Source: Symbiodinium natans
Lineage: Eukaryota; Sar; Dinophyceae; Suessiales; Symbiodiniaceae
Direction of reading: 5' to 3'
DNA length: 39,283 bases
NCBI GenBank assembly: GCA_905221605.1
Contig: CAJNDS010001042.1
Location: forward strand, 1 to 39,283
Positions 25,818 through 34,870 of the stretch are shown here, in pieces (the stretch's first letter is position 1; each line of letters opens with the position of its first letter). The notes below the pieces were generated by a model. That model did no database searches, had not been told where the DNA came from, and saw nothing but the letters and a program-made list of their open reading frames with translations. The translations under genes were made by a program, and so were the position numbers.

Positions 25818-25829
25818 CTTGAGCCAAAA
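25818..25829 (-). promoter_or_regulatory. DinoSL 3' 12-mer in 3' LTR of Element 2
   Basis: TTTTGGCTCAAG on the minus strand, followed within 25 nt by GTGAAAAAGAG, a pairing also seen in Element 1. Confidence 0.75.
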
Positions 25830-25915
25830 GTCACGAAGTGCACAAACTAAACGAATTCTCTCTTGTGAGCTTAAACTCAGCTTCAGAACGAAGTTCCTAC
25901 ACACTGCACACTCAC

Positions 25916-25923
25916 TTTAAATA
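25916..25923 (-). promoter_or_regulatory. TATA-like motif in 3' LTR of Element 2
   Basis: The minus strand reads TATTTAAA about 90 nt upstream of the spliced-leader 12-mer. The same motif is at 34,693-34,700 in the 5' LTR. A promoter role is inferred from position only. Confidence 0.35.
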
Positions 25924-26090
25924 GCGTATTGGGCAAAAACACACTCGTATGATTTCCTTGGAAATCAACGAGGCATAAACCATCGAGGATGGGATCACAC
26001 GGATTCCCAATCACTCCGAAGCAAAACAAACCTATACAAGCTGATCCAAAACATGACAAAAACATCACTGATCAGCCACAATCTTCCACC

Positions 26091-26826
26091 CCCCGCATTT
26101 TGCTGAGGGTTCATGTCAAAGATCTGAAGTCCAAGCCCAGCTCGGCACTTCAACACTAAGGGGATGCCCTGGCCACATTCCCTTGGTGCGTACTCGCCAC
26201 CAAACGAAACAAACAACACACCAGTCGATCTCTGACATCAAACTTAAAACTCATGCAAGATCCCACCATCAGGCAGGTTGTCCTGGGTCCACATCACTGG
26301 TAACCCAAGAGTTCGTTGTCCAAACACGTGAAAAACGAATTAAACTTGCATCCACCTGCACTGGGGCAGGGTTGTCTTGGAACGAATCCAAGAGTTCGTG
26401 GTGACAAACACGTGAAAACGAATTAATGCAAGCTTCAGATGTTTCCCACTCAGCACTCGACCTTGTCGTGGTACTCCTCCTCAGTCTCGCATCTTCCAGG
26501 TCACCAAACTCACCAACTAGCATCGGCTAGCTGATCCTTCAGGAAAAGATTGGCTTCATAGTTTCGCTTCTTCCAGCGTACCATCAGCCAAAAACGTCTT
26601 CAGAGGTGGCAATCAGACGCCTTGCAGAAGGGGCTATAGAGTCCCTCGTTGAGTTTCATCATCATTTTGCCTCCTCTTTGCAAACTTCTCATGCACTGAA
26701 ACAAGGGCTCACACTAACCAGAAAAATCGCGGGCGCTCCATGGCGGCAACGCGGCCATGGCTTCCAAAAAAATGGCTGCGGGTTTCACTCACCCACCCAA
26801 CCACTGAGATCACTTAGCATCTCAGT
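26091..26826 (-). other. 3' untranslated internal region of Element 2
   Basis: About 0.74 kb between the polyprotein stop and the 3' LTR, with no credible coding. A G-rich purine stretch on the minus strand (GGGG before TGGAAG) adjoins the LTR as polypurine tract. It includes an imperfect direct repeat, 26,272-26,351 and 26,365-26,434, each with AAACACGTGAAAA(A)CGAATTAA. Confidence 0.7.
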
Positions 26827-28895
26827 TCATTCTTCATCCTCTTCGCCCTTCTTCTCGCCAGCTCCAGTTGACTCCATCAACTTGGCGCGGCGCTCCTTGG
26901 CGGCTTCCTTCATCTCCGCCAACTCAGCCGTCCTCGTTTCCATCATCACATCCTGCGAAGATCGGCTAGGCTCAGCTGGCGTCTCCGCAGGCCTCTCAGT
27001 TGGCTGGTCTCCAACCTTTCTCTTCTTCTCTTCCAACATCAGCTCCAAATCGGCAACACTAAAGCTTGCCTTCACACGCTCAGCAATCTGCGCGATAGCT
27101 GCTGCATCCAACTCAGATGGTACAACTGACACAGGCGAGCGAACCGCTTCGCCTTCCAGCTTTGCTCTCTTAGCAGCTTCTTCCTCGGCAGCTGACAGGT
27201 CGGCGATGCGCTTGCGCTTTCGCTCAGCTTCCTCGAACTCTCGGTCTTGCTGTTCCGCTGCAGCCTTGAGGATCCGCTTCAGGTCCTTTTCCTCCTTCTC
27301 GAGTTTCCCAACATTCTCACCCATGATCCCAAAGGCTTGCTGCCACATGTCGGCAGGCAACGTCAAGTTGAACCTCACCACATAGTCGGTCGGCAAGTGC
27401 CACTTACACTTGCAGATCCACACAACACCGCTTCGAGTCTCACTCGCAACCACCTTCTTCCAGCTTGCCGCCCTCTGCGTGTCGGTGATCTCCTCTTTCT
27501 TTTTCTCCAGGTCCTCCAAGAATCCTGCAACAGACTCCATCACGGATCTGTAGTGGCTGTAGGCCACAAACGACCACTTGGGGACTGGTCTCTCCCTCAG
27601 CTCCGGCTCGTGAATCCGAAGTGTATCACACGACAACATCGAAATCACTCGCACTCGCTCCACCAGTTCCTTAAACACCAAGGATCCTTCCTTTGCACTT
27701 CTCTTCCAGCGCAACACCCATGGGGGATAATACGAGCTCTCAGCTTCATCCTCCATGATCCTCTCTGCTCCCAAAATGGGTAGCATGCACAACAGATCCA
27801 CCATCCGCAAGACTCCGAGGTCCTGGTGCTCACCCAGAAGCAAAACAGGGACTATCCCTTTTCTCTTCAAGTACCTCACGAAGCTCAACATCGCCAGGCC
27901 ACACGTTCCCGGCGGTACTTCCATGTACAGTCCTCCTTCATTCACTGCCATCTCCCAGATGATGGCCTTGCCACCAATCTGTCCACGGACATCCAAGATT
28001 CCGAAGATCTTCGTGGGTTTCTCCTGTAGCTCACACACCTCCTGGATGGGCTTCACCAGCTTCTCGTATGAGCTTTGATAGCGCAACATATCCTTGTCGG
28101 ATAGCGTGCCTACCACGTCCTTGAGCTCTAGCTCATCCACTGGAGTTCCGCGCCGGCAGATACTCCATGACACATCACCGAACCACTTCGGCGGCTCTGG
28201 ATCCGCCAGCTCCGGAAACACGTCGACCATCCGTTCAATCACCTTCGGCATGGCCTTGGGTTTCGGTGCAGCTTGGCCTGAGCCTCGGCTTTCACCTTTA
28301 TCACCCCTTTTTCCAGCAGCTCGGCGCTCCTTCTCTGCCTCTCGGAGATGGAATGCATGGCTTGCATCCGTGCCAGAGACTGTCACAGTCTGTTTGCACT
28401 TTTCGCACTTGGGCTTGCCACTTTCATCCCAGCTCAACCCGGCAGCATGCTCGGATCTGAACAACCATTTGCAAACCTTACACCAAAAGGGGCTTTTCAT
28501 CTCAGCACCCTGCTCACCCTTCCTGCTGTCTTCAGCTGCCATTTTCCTGTCCTTCACCAAAGGTACAGGCTCCAGGCTAGGGCTAGCTTCCGTGGTGCTT
28601 GAACCAAAGCTTTTGCGGTTGGACCATAAATCCATTTCTTGAACCTCAGGGGAAGAGTCTTCACGAAGGGTTTCGGGACTTCTAAGGTGGAAATTTTCAA
28701 AAACTTCGCCACACTTTTTCACACTTTTCAACGATCCAACTTGCTCCACACTGCATCCAGTTGCCTCGGCACACTGGCATGCCTGAACTCCAACCCTTGG
28801 TCGGATTCCACAGATCCTCCACACCTGCTGCACATCTTCACCAGGGTATATACCCATAGCTTGCTGGTGCTGACAGAATGTCACTTGACTCAAGC
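26827..28895 (-). other. Post-RNase H extension of the Element 2 polyprotein
   Basis: Copia polyproteins normally end soon after RNase H; here about 690 further residues stay open. Visible parts are a Cys4 ribbon (FWCKVCKWLF ... KPKCEKCKQTV), a WFGDVSWSICRRG motif, a globular region with several Leu/Val strands (including GIVPVLLLGEHQDLGVL), and a long charged helix. I recognise no known family. Possible roles are an element-specific nucleic-acid-binding or envelope-independent accessory domain, or a captured host domain. Confidence 0.75.
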
Positions 28896-31800
28896 ACTTT
28901 GTAAGAACGTCAGCGATCATTCCCGCTGTCGGGCACCAAATGACCTTCAAGGTCTGAGCTTCCTGTATCCGCTCCTGAAGATAGCAGACAGCGATGTCTA
29001 AGTGGCGAACTCGCCTACTCAACCCACGGTTTAGCAAAACCGCTCTCGCTGAGGAACTGTCAGTGTGCAATCGGATCGTGACATCTGACTCGGCCAACTG
29101 ACCGATCAAAGTCGCAAGTCCCTCACTCTCCTGTACCGCAGTCAAGATGGCTCTCAACTCGGCTTCACAAGAACTCAGCGATACACACCCTTGAACTCGA
29201 GAGATTCCCTTGATCAGGCATCCTCTATAAAAGATGGCTATGCCCGACACAGATCTTCGTCCTAACGACGCTTGGGGTGCCCAACTGGCATCCGCATACA
29301 CTTCCAGCTGCGCCGGCCCACTGTCCGGTACATTCCCATCAGGGCCAAAGTACTGCCATGCATGGTATTGTCCCTTTAGGAACCTAATCACTTGTCGCAA
29401 TGCTTGCTCAAAGCATGCTGTTGGCTTGGACTGTCCTTGCGAAAGAATGGACATCCACCTACTCAGGTCAGGTCTCGACTGACCCCACCATGCAATCCGG
29501 CCAAGTACTGCTCTGTACCTCGCAGCTGCAGTGTCACTCAACTCAGGATCCGAACCACTTGCTCTGCCCTTCTCGACCGTTTTCACGATGTCCGGAGGAG
29601 CAGTAACCACCTTCAGGTCCTTACAGAACTCTGTCTCGAACAGGGCATCTAAGTATGCCGGGGGCACTCGCATCCTGAGATGACTCCCTTGTCTCTCAAT
29701 CTCTCGCCCCAAAAAGGTGATCTTTCCACCAGTGGAAGTGATTCGACCCGTTTCCTTGATCTTCAACTCTCCGTTCAGGGTGTCGGTCACCAACCGAATG
29801 GCATCTCTAGTGCCACACAGAATCAAATCGTCCACATAGCACAACATGAGGAATCTTTTCCCTCTCACAGTGCCCTCGAAGACGGAAGGTTCCGTTGGGC
29901 ATTGCTTCAACCCAACTTTCTTCACAACTGTCGCCAGCTTCAAGTTCCAAGCTTTGGCGGCAACTCTCAAACCATTCATGGCTTGATCCAGAATCATAAA
30001 CACCGGGACATAATAGTCCTTGCAGGCGGAAACATCCTTGGGCAATTGGATAATCGCCTTCGATCCTTTCGGAAGGGGGGAATGCAAGAATGCAGTGCTA
30101 ACATCCAAAGTTGCGACATCCATAGCATCTACCGAAGCAATGGCCAAAAGCGTCCGTAACGCTTCTAAAGAAGGAGTCGTAGCACTCAGTCCTAAAGATG
30201 ATGCTGTGCTCCCCTTTGCGATGTCTTGCACCACACACCGAGCTCTCACAGCTTCCTTGCCATTCACCACCTTTGGGCCTATGACCCATCGGGTTGGGAT
30301 GATCTTTATCCCATGCTGACGAGCAAACTTCTGAGCCTCGTCTGCTCCAACCACTCTCCCTGCTTTGTGAGCAGTCATACTCTGCAGCTCAGTTCGCCGG
30401 CCTTCCACTGTTTTATCCACATCTAATGGACATCCATCTATCTCAGACAGAACACTCGTGGGTCTTGCCAGCCAAACTTGGGATCCACACACCTTCATGG
30501 ACTCCGGGAAAGTGCTATTCTTGTTGAGCAGAATCGAATTGGTCACATGTACCAACTTCGGACTCTCGTCACTGCTTACCATTTTAATAGGACCTTGAGG
30601 CACATCGAGTCTTGGGTCTAAATAAATACGATTGATCAGCCGGGGAACTCGATTGGACTCATCTGGAACTGAGTTCACATCTGAAGTTAAACTCTCTAAA
30701 CGCCGGGGAACTCGACTGGACTCATTTGGAACTGAATCCACATCCATTTGAGGTTTTTCTTCCTCCATTGGGATCGCTTCATCCTCAGCGGGAGTTTCTC
30801 CTTCGAAGTATCCAGGTTCCATTGCCTCATCTGGAATCCCTTGGTAAGGCAAACTTGGATCCTCAAAATCCTCCATGTCAACATCCACAACTTCTGTCGC
30901 AGGTGTTGGGACGCTTTGCTTCTCCTCCAACTTGGGATCTGGTCGACTCTCATAGGTGATCTTCGGGCGTTTCAGGAGTGAAGGCTCACTTCCAGACTCC
31001 ATCACCCCCGCATCCTTTGAGCTTCTCTGGTCCATTTTTGGAGTTTCCTCTGTTGGTTCTTTCGATTCCAACCGTTGTCGTTGAGCTTTCAACCAATCAT
31101 CATACCGTTTTCGGCATTCAGCATTGTGGTTGGCTTTTCCTCTTTTTGGACCACACGCAGGACAGTTCGCTGTGCCACCATGTTCCTTCACCCATGCAGC
31201 TGGAGGTCCAACTTTGCTCATGTCGGTGGTCGGTCCCTCAGACACTCGGCCCTCAAAGGCCTTGTCCGCTTCACCTTCAATCCGATCGGGCACACCATCC
31301 TCTTTCTCCTTCAGAATCGGGGGAGCCAATGTATCCGATGGATCATGCTCCTTGAGCAAATGTTGACAATGCTCCAACCCAATCTTCAACGGAACGATGT
31401 GCTTGATGGACTTTGCTCGAAAGTGTTTTGGACAACCATCCACCATGGCACTCACAACATGAGTCAAGCCACCAACTTCAGGGTACACATAGGCTGCTTC
31501 CACAAACCGGGAGAGCGCCGTGGTTTTCATCGAATCCGGTAGCTCAGCCAGAACTGTAGCACCTATCAACGACGATCCACACTCATGGAGGGATCTCTGT
31601 AGTACCAACTCCTGGGGTGATTTCTTCCCATCAAAGGCAGCTGCATGGTGATTGTGCATTGCAGCACAGTAAATCAGACCAAACTCAAACGCTCGAGGAC
31701 TTCTTTTCAAGTCAAAGCCCTGCGCTCGTAGATCCAACCTCACCGTGCTGAACAACTCCTTGAGTGTTCTCACTGCCCTTTCCACACCACCAACCGCTTC

Positions 31801-34311
31801 ATGTCCCTGCGGAGGTGCTCTTTGGGTCACAATCCTAATCCCCAGATTGGCTCTCTTGATGAGGGCGCTCACCGCTGTCTCGCTGTCTGTCCTCAACAGT
31901 ACAGCAGACCCTGCAATGTCCAGTCCGAAAGCATTCATCCAATAACGAATCCAGCTGGAGGTATTGTCAGCATTGGTCCCTACCAACAGACATCCAATCA
32001 TTCTGGTTGACATTTCAGTCATGACCAGTACTTTCATGTTGGGAGCCGTCGGCTGGTCTTTCGCAAAAGTACCAGTTACCAGGTTGATGAAGCAGAAATC
32101 TGCTTGCAACGCCACGGGTCGGTCTTGAGCATCCTTGGTCCGACGATGCTGGGTTGTTCCTCTTGTCATCCGACAATGAGGACATTCGGACGAAAAAGGA
32201 ATGTGGCCTCGCATCCGATGCAGCTCCATTTCTTCTTGCTTTTTCTTGGTCATTGACTGCACTGACTGCATCTGATCAACCTCCATCGGTCGTTGGCCAT
32301 CATCCACATCCATGGGTCGAACCTCAGTTCTTCCAAAGGTTACTTTCTTTCGCTTTCCAGCATCACCTTGCAGGTAGATCCAAGGACATCCAGCCCAGGA
32401 TACTCCATATCCCATGACTCCTTTCTTCTCGTGTCGCAGCGAAATCTCTCTTCGAGTGAACTTCACTTCCCAACCAGTATTCACCATCTGCTCGGTGCTC
32501 AAGATGTTGTGAGCCACATCTGCTACAACTCCAGTCACACACACCGATGTCAAACCAAGATACTGCTTTCCTTCATACATAGGCAGCAAGGCTCGGATGC
32601 GAACTCGCTCGAAGACATTCACCGGGGTATCGTTGGCTGCTGAGTACCTCTCATTAGGTCCCAACGCCTTCCGATCCAAGATCTGGAACTCATCCAAGTA
32701 TCTTTTCGCAATCACAGTCACCGATGCTCCTGAGTCAATCAACCACCATTTGCTTGCATCATCCTTTTCCATGCTTTTGACTTGATTCATCGGAGGTTTC
32801 ATCAAAGACCGAACTGACTTAGATGGCAACATCTGAGATAAATCGGTAGAGATCCGATGCTCCAACTCGGCAATCCGGACTCTCGTCTCAACTTCCCATG
32901 ACCAATCTATCTCATCAGTACTCCGGGGAATCCACTCTTTTCTCACTTCATCGAGCAATCCTTCCAGAGGTTGCAACACAGATTCCACTCGGGCCTCTGA
33001 CTCAGGTTCATTCCATTCACCTCCAGTTAGCTGGTAGTCACTCGACTCACCCTCTTGGGAGACTTCAGCAACTGTCTTCCCCTTTCCTTTGCCTTTTCCT
33101 TTGGGCTTTCCCTTTTCGGGCTTCTTCTTGGGATCTCCTTTTGCCTTGGCTTTCGCCTTAGCATTGGGGGAATTGGGCTTCTTGCCTGAATCTCCCTCCT
33201 TATACCAGCAATCGCGGGCATAATGTCCCTTTCCACCACACACATAGCACTCCACATCCTTCTTGTTCTGGCTTGAAGCTCGTTTGCCAGCACCTTTGCT
33301 TGATTCGCGCTTGCCTTTCTGTTCCTTTCCTTTGCCTTTTGGTTTTCCTTCGTTGCCCTTTCCCTCATTGGGATCTCGAAAAGGTTGAAGCTTCGTGCCA
33401 GGGGCTTCTGACCACACCCTTTGTTGCACCTCAAACTTCAGAGCAACTCTTTTCAGATCTTCAAACGATTCACTATCGCCATGCAACAAGCAATGGCTTC
33501 TACACCGATCTGGCAAACTGCGCAGCAAAACCATAACCGAATCCGCTTCTTGGATCTGCAAACCACCAGCATGCACATCGGGATCAAGACTATTGAGCAG
33601 CTTGGTGTACTTGTTCAACTCATGCTCAATCTTTCGAATGATCTCCGGAATACTGGGTGCTTTCACGGTTTGATTCACCAGCTGCGACCGAAAGAACAGG
33701 CATTCAGCTCGCGACTTCAGGCAAAACTCCTTCGCCAGCAATCTCAAAGCCACAAAACCAGATTGTTGATAAGTGCTCTCACTTTCAACATATGTCTGCA
33801 AAATCAGAGAACTCTTCTCATGATTTGCAAAAGTCTGTCGCAGGATGTGCATCAGCCTCGTCGACCTCTTCTGTTGCTCCACAGTAAGTCGATCCTGTTT
33901 CAGCCGAGACTCTTCTTGAGTCTTCACCGCATGCATGAGCTCATTGGGAAACACTTCTGAACCCAAACCAACCCAACTGGTCAGCTTCTCCATCCAGGTC
34001 AAGAATCCAAGAGCTTCAGAGATGCGATCCTTCCAAGACGAAAAGTCAATGGTCGGCAAACTGGGCAACCATTTGTCCGATCGAGCAAACACATCCCTTT
34101 CCCTTTCTTGCTCCAGAGGTGGAGGTCTCAGTGGGGGACTTGGGCTCGCCATCCGAAAAAGCTGGGTCCCCTTCGCAGGAGTACCCACTGGCGATGCACC
34201 TTGACATCCCGAAGAAGAACTGGGCATGTTCTCAGGAACACCATCCTGAGGTAAGGGGGGATTCACCTGTTGCTGTTGCTGTGGCTGCTGTTGCTGATGC
34301 TGCTGTATCAT
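26827..34311 (-). CDS. Ty1/copia polyprotein of Element 2 with long C-terminal extension
   Basis: A 2494-codon open frame starting with a Gln-rich leader (CAG repeats). Gag-like helical region ~70-330; CCHC knuckle CYVCGGKGHYARDC at ~354-367; Lys/Gly-rich linker; protease WLIDSGASVTVIA near 523-535; integrase HHCC module near 692-710; core with Asp in QADFCF near 736, RTDSE near 807 and Glu in GGVERAV near 841 (D-x34-E). A second Cys/His patch, CPACGPKRGKANHNAEC, lies near 1050 between integrase and RT. RT has PTRWVIG near 1338 and catalytic YVDD near 1490; RNase H has YADASW near 1672, SSCEAE near 1715 and HTDSSSA near 1755. After RNase H (~1805) an extra ~690 residues follow: a C-x2-C...C-x2-C zinc ribbon (~1940-1970), a mixed globular region, and an acidic/basic coiled-coil-like tail (~2330-2494) ending in EKKGEEDEE. 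The start is the first ATG in frame. Confidence 0.93.
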   Translation of the reverse strand: MIQQHQQQQPQQQQQVNPPLPQDGVPENMPSSSSGCQGASPVGTPAKGTQLFRMASPSPPLRPPPLEQERERDVFARSDKWLPSLPTIDFSSWKDRISEALGFLTWMEKLTSWVGLGSEVFPNELMHAVKTQEESRLKQDRLTVEQQKRSTRLMHILRQTFANHEKSSLILQTYVESESTYQQSGFVALRLLAKEFCLKSRAECLFFRSQLVNQTVKAPSIPEIIRKIEHELNKYTKLLNSLDPDVHAGGLQIQEADSVMVLLRSLPDRCRSHCLLHGDSESFEDLKRVALKFEVQQRVWSEAPGTKLQPFRDPNEGKGNEGKPKGKGKEQKGKRESSKGAGKRASSQNKKDVECYVCGGKGHYARDCWYKEGDSGKKPNSPNAKAKAKAKGDPKKKPEKGKPKGKGKGKGKTVAEVSQEGESSDYQLTGGEWNEPESEARVESVLQPLEGLLDEVRKEWIPRSTDEIDWSWEVETRVRIAELEHRISTDLSQMLPSKSVRSLMKPPMNQVKSMEKDDASKWWLIDSGASVTVIAKRYLDEFQILDRKALGPNERYSAANDTPVNVFERVRIRALLPMYEGKQYLGLTSVCVTGVVADVAHNILSTEQMVNTGWEVKFTRREISLRHEKKGVMGYGVSWAGCPWIYLQGDAGKRKKVTFGRTEVRPMDVDDGQRPMEVDQMQSVQSMTKKKQEEMELHRMRGHIPFSSECPHCRMTRGTTQHRRTKDAQDRPVALQADFCFINLVTGTFAKDQPTAPNMKVLVMTEMSTRMIGCLLVGTNADNTSSWIRYWMNAFGLDIAGSAVLLRTDSETAVSALIKRANLGIRIVTQRAPPQGHEAVGGVERAVRTLKELFSTVRLDLRAQGFDLKRSPRAFEFGLIYCAAMHNHHAAAFDGKKSPQELVLQRSLHECGSSLIGATVLAELPDSMKTTALSRFVEAAYVYPEVGGLTHVVSAMVDGCPKHFRAKSIKHIVPLKIGLEHCQHLLKEHDPSDTLAPPILKEKEDGVPDRIEGEADKAFEGRVSEGPTTDMSKVGPPAAWVKEHGGTANCPACGPKRGKANHNAECRKRYDDWLKAQRQRLESKEPTEETPKMDQRSSKDAGVMESGSEPSLLKRPKITYESRPDPKLEEKQSVPTPATEVVDVDMEDFEDPSLPYQGIPDEAMEPGYFEGETPAEDEAIPMEEEKPQMDVDSVPNESSRVPRRLESLTSDVNSVPDESNRVPRLINRIYLDPRLDVPQGPIKMVSSDESPKLVHVTNSILLNKNSTFPESMKVCGSQVWLARPTSVLSEIDGCPLDVDKTVEGRRTELQSMTAHKAGRVVGADEAQKFARQHGIKIIPTRWVIGPKVVNGKEAVRARCVVQDIAKGSTASSLGLSATTPSLEALRTLLAIASVDAMDVATLDVSTAFLHSPLPKGSKAIIQLPKDVSACKDYYVPVFMILDQAMNGLRVAAKAWNLKLATVVKKVGLKQCPTEPSVFEGTVRGKRFLMLCYVDDLILCGTRDAIRLVTDTLNGELKIKETGRITSTGGKITFLGREIERQGSHLRMRVPPAYLDALFETEFCKDLKVVTAPPDIVKTVEKGRASGSDPELSDTAAARYRAVLGRIAWWGQSRPDLSRWMSILSQGQSKPTACFEQALRQVIRFLKGQYHAWQYFGPDGNVPDSGPAQLEVYADASWAPQASLGRRSVSGIAIFYRGCLIKGISRVQGCVSLSSCEAELRAILTAVQESEGLATLIGQLAESDVTIRLHTDSSSARAVLLNRGLSRRVRHLDIAVCYLQERIQEAQTLKVIWCPTAGMIADVLTKCLSQVTFCQHQQAMGIYPGEDVQQVWRICGIRPRVGVQACQCAEATGCSVEQVGSLKSVKKCGEVFENFHLRSPETLREDSSPEVQEMDLWSNRKSFGSSTTEASPSLEPVPLVKDRKMAAEDSRKGEQGAEMKSPFWCKVCKWLFRSEHAAGLSWDESGKPKCEKCKQTVTVSGTDASHAFHLREAEKERRAAGKRGDKGESRGSGQAAPKPKAMPKVIERMVDVFPELADPEPPKWFGDVSWSICRRGTPVDELELKDVVGTLSDKDMLRYQSSYEKLVKPIQEVCELQEKPTKIFGILDVRGQIGGKAIIWEMAVNEGGLYMEVPPGTCGLAMLSFVRYLKRKGIVPVLLLGEHQDLGVLRMVDLLCMLPILGAERIMEDEAESSYYPPWVLRWKRSAKEGSLVFKELVERVRVISMLSCDTLRIHEPELRERPVPKWSFVAYSHYRSVMESVAGFLEDLEKKKEEITDTQRAASWKKVVASETRSGVVWICKCKWHLPTDYVVRFNLTLPADMWQQAFGIMGENVGKLEKEEKDLKRILKAAAEQQDREFEEAERKRKRIADLSAAEEEAAKRAKLEGEAVRSPVSVVPSELDAAAIAQIAERVKASFSVADLELMLEEKKRKVGDQPTERPAETPAEPSRSSQDVMMETRTAELAEMKEAAKERRAKLMESTGAGEKKGEEDEE

Positions 34312-34340
34312 CCACTGCTGATGCTGCTGCTGTTGCTACC
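34256..34340 (-). repeat. CAG/CAA repeat at the Element 2 polyprotein start
   Basis: The minus strand is dominated by CAG, CAA and CAC triplets giving the Gln-rich leader; the tract begins upstream of the ATG. Confidence 0.85.
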
Positions 34341-34493
34341 ATGGACGAAGTCATCGTTTGTCACTTGCACGGTCCGAGTACAAGAGATTCCGGTCCACTG
34401 GCAGTCTGGGCTCCAAACCCAAACTTGCCTCCAGGCACTCACAGAGTCCTGACAGACAACCAAAGACCATACACGGGCTCGTACCAGGCACAA

Positions 34494-34505
34494 GCTCCGC
34501 TACCA
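34494..34505 (-). other. Primer-binding site of Element 2
   Basis: TGGTAGCGGAGC on the minus strand, directly after the 5' LTR and identical to the site of Element 1. The leader to the ATG is about 180 nt. Confidence 0.8.
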
Positions 34506-34596
34506 CGTGAAAAACCGAAGGTCCCTCTGGTACCTTTTGCGAACCCTGACCTCTCACACAAGTGCGGACAACTCTCTCTTTTCACAGTCAGAGCCA

Positions 34597-34608
34597 CTTG
34601 AGCCAAAA
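34597..34608 (-). promoter_or_regulatory. DinoSL 3' 12-mer in 5' LTR of Element 2
   Basis: TTTTGGCTCAAG on the minus strand, about 103 nt before the LTR end and primer-binding site. Confidence 0.75.
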
Positions 34609-34692
34609 GTCACGAAGTGCACAAACTGAACGAATTCTCTCTTGTGAGCTAAACTCAGCTTCAGACGAAGTTCCTACACACTGCACACTCAC

Positions 34693-34700
34693 TTTAAATA
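34693..34700 (-). promoter_or_regulatory. TATA-like motif in 5' LTR of Element 2
   Basis: TATTTAAA on the minus strand, ~85-90 nt upstream of the spliced-leader 12-mer. Role inferred from placement. Confidence 0.35.
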
Positions 34701-34865
34701 GCGTATTGGGCAAAAACACTCGTATGATTTCCTTGGAAATCAACGAGGCATAAACCATCGAGGATGGGATCACACGGATTCCCAATCACTCCGAAGCAAA
34801 ACAAACCTATACAAGCTGATCCAAAACATGACAAAAACATCACTGATCAGCCACAATCTTCCACA

Positions 34866-34870
34866 AAGAC
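34866..34870. repeat. Right target-site duplication of Element 2 (AAGAC)
   Basis: Exact repeat of 25,710-25,714; the rest of the Element 1 LTR resumes at the next base. Confidence 0.95.

Larger units (their letters stand above)
25715..26090 (-). repeat. 3' LTR of Element 2
   Basis: 376 bp. Compared with the 360-bp 5' LTR it has a ~11-bp insertion near 25,750, several 1-2 bp indels, one internal substitution and a different terminal base (C for A). Small indels dominate the divergence. Confidence 0.95.
25715..34865 (-). mobile_element. Element 2: Ty1/copia-type LTR retrotransposon nested in the Element 1 LTR
   Basis: A 9,151-bp minus-strand element with LTRs at 25,715-26,090 and 34,506-34,865, flanked by AAGAC on both sides. 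The plus-strand ends are CGTGAAAAACC and CTTCCACA, so one terminus departs from the usual TG...CA. It has a primer-binding site, a short G-rich polypurine tract and one 2494-codon polyprotein with the copia gene order. Its LTRs are unrelated to those of Element 1 except for a short shared stretch around the spliced-leader 12-mer and the terminal GTGAAAAAC. Confidence 0.95.
34506..34865 (-). repeat. 5' LTR of Element 2
   Basis: 360 bp, collinear with 25,715-26,090. It ends with CTTCCACA next to the AAGAC duplication. Confidence 0.95.

Noticed and set aside
26606-27783. Plus-strand frames opposite the copia polyproteins
   Set aside because: They are antisense shadows of the Element 2 coding sequence, with Ser/Leu/His-rich random composition.
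34588-34785. 65-codon minus-strand ORF within the Element 2 LTR
   Set aside because: Disrupted by small indels in the other LTR and not protein-like; LTR sequence explains it.
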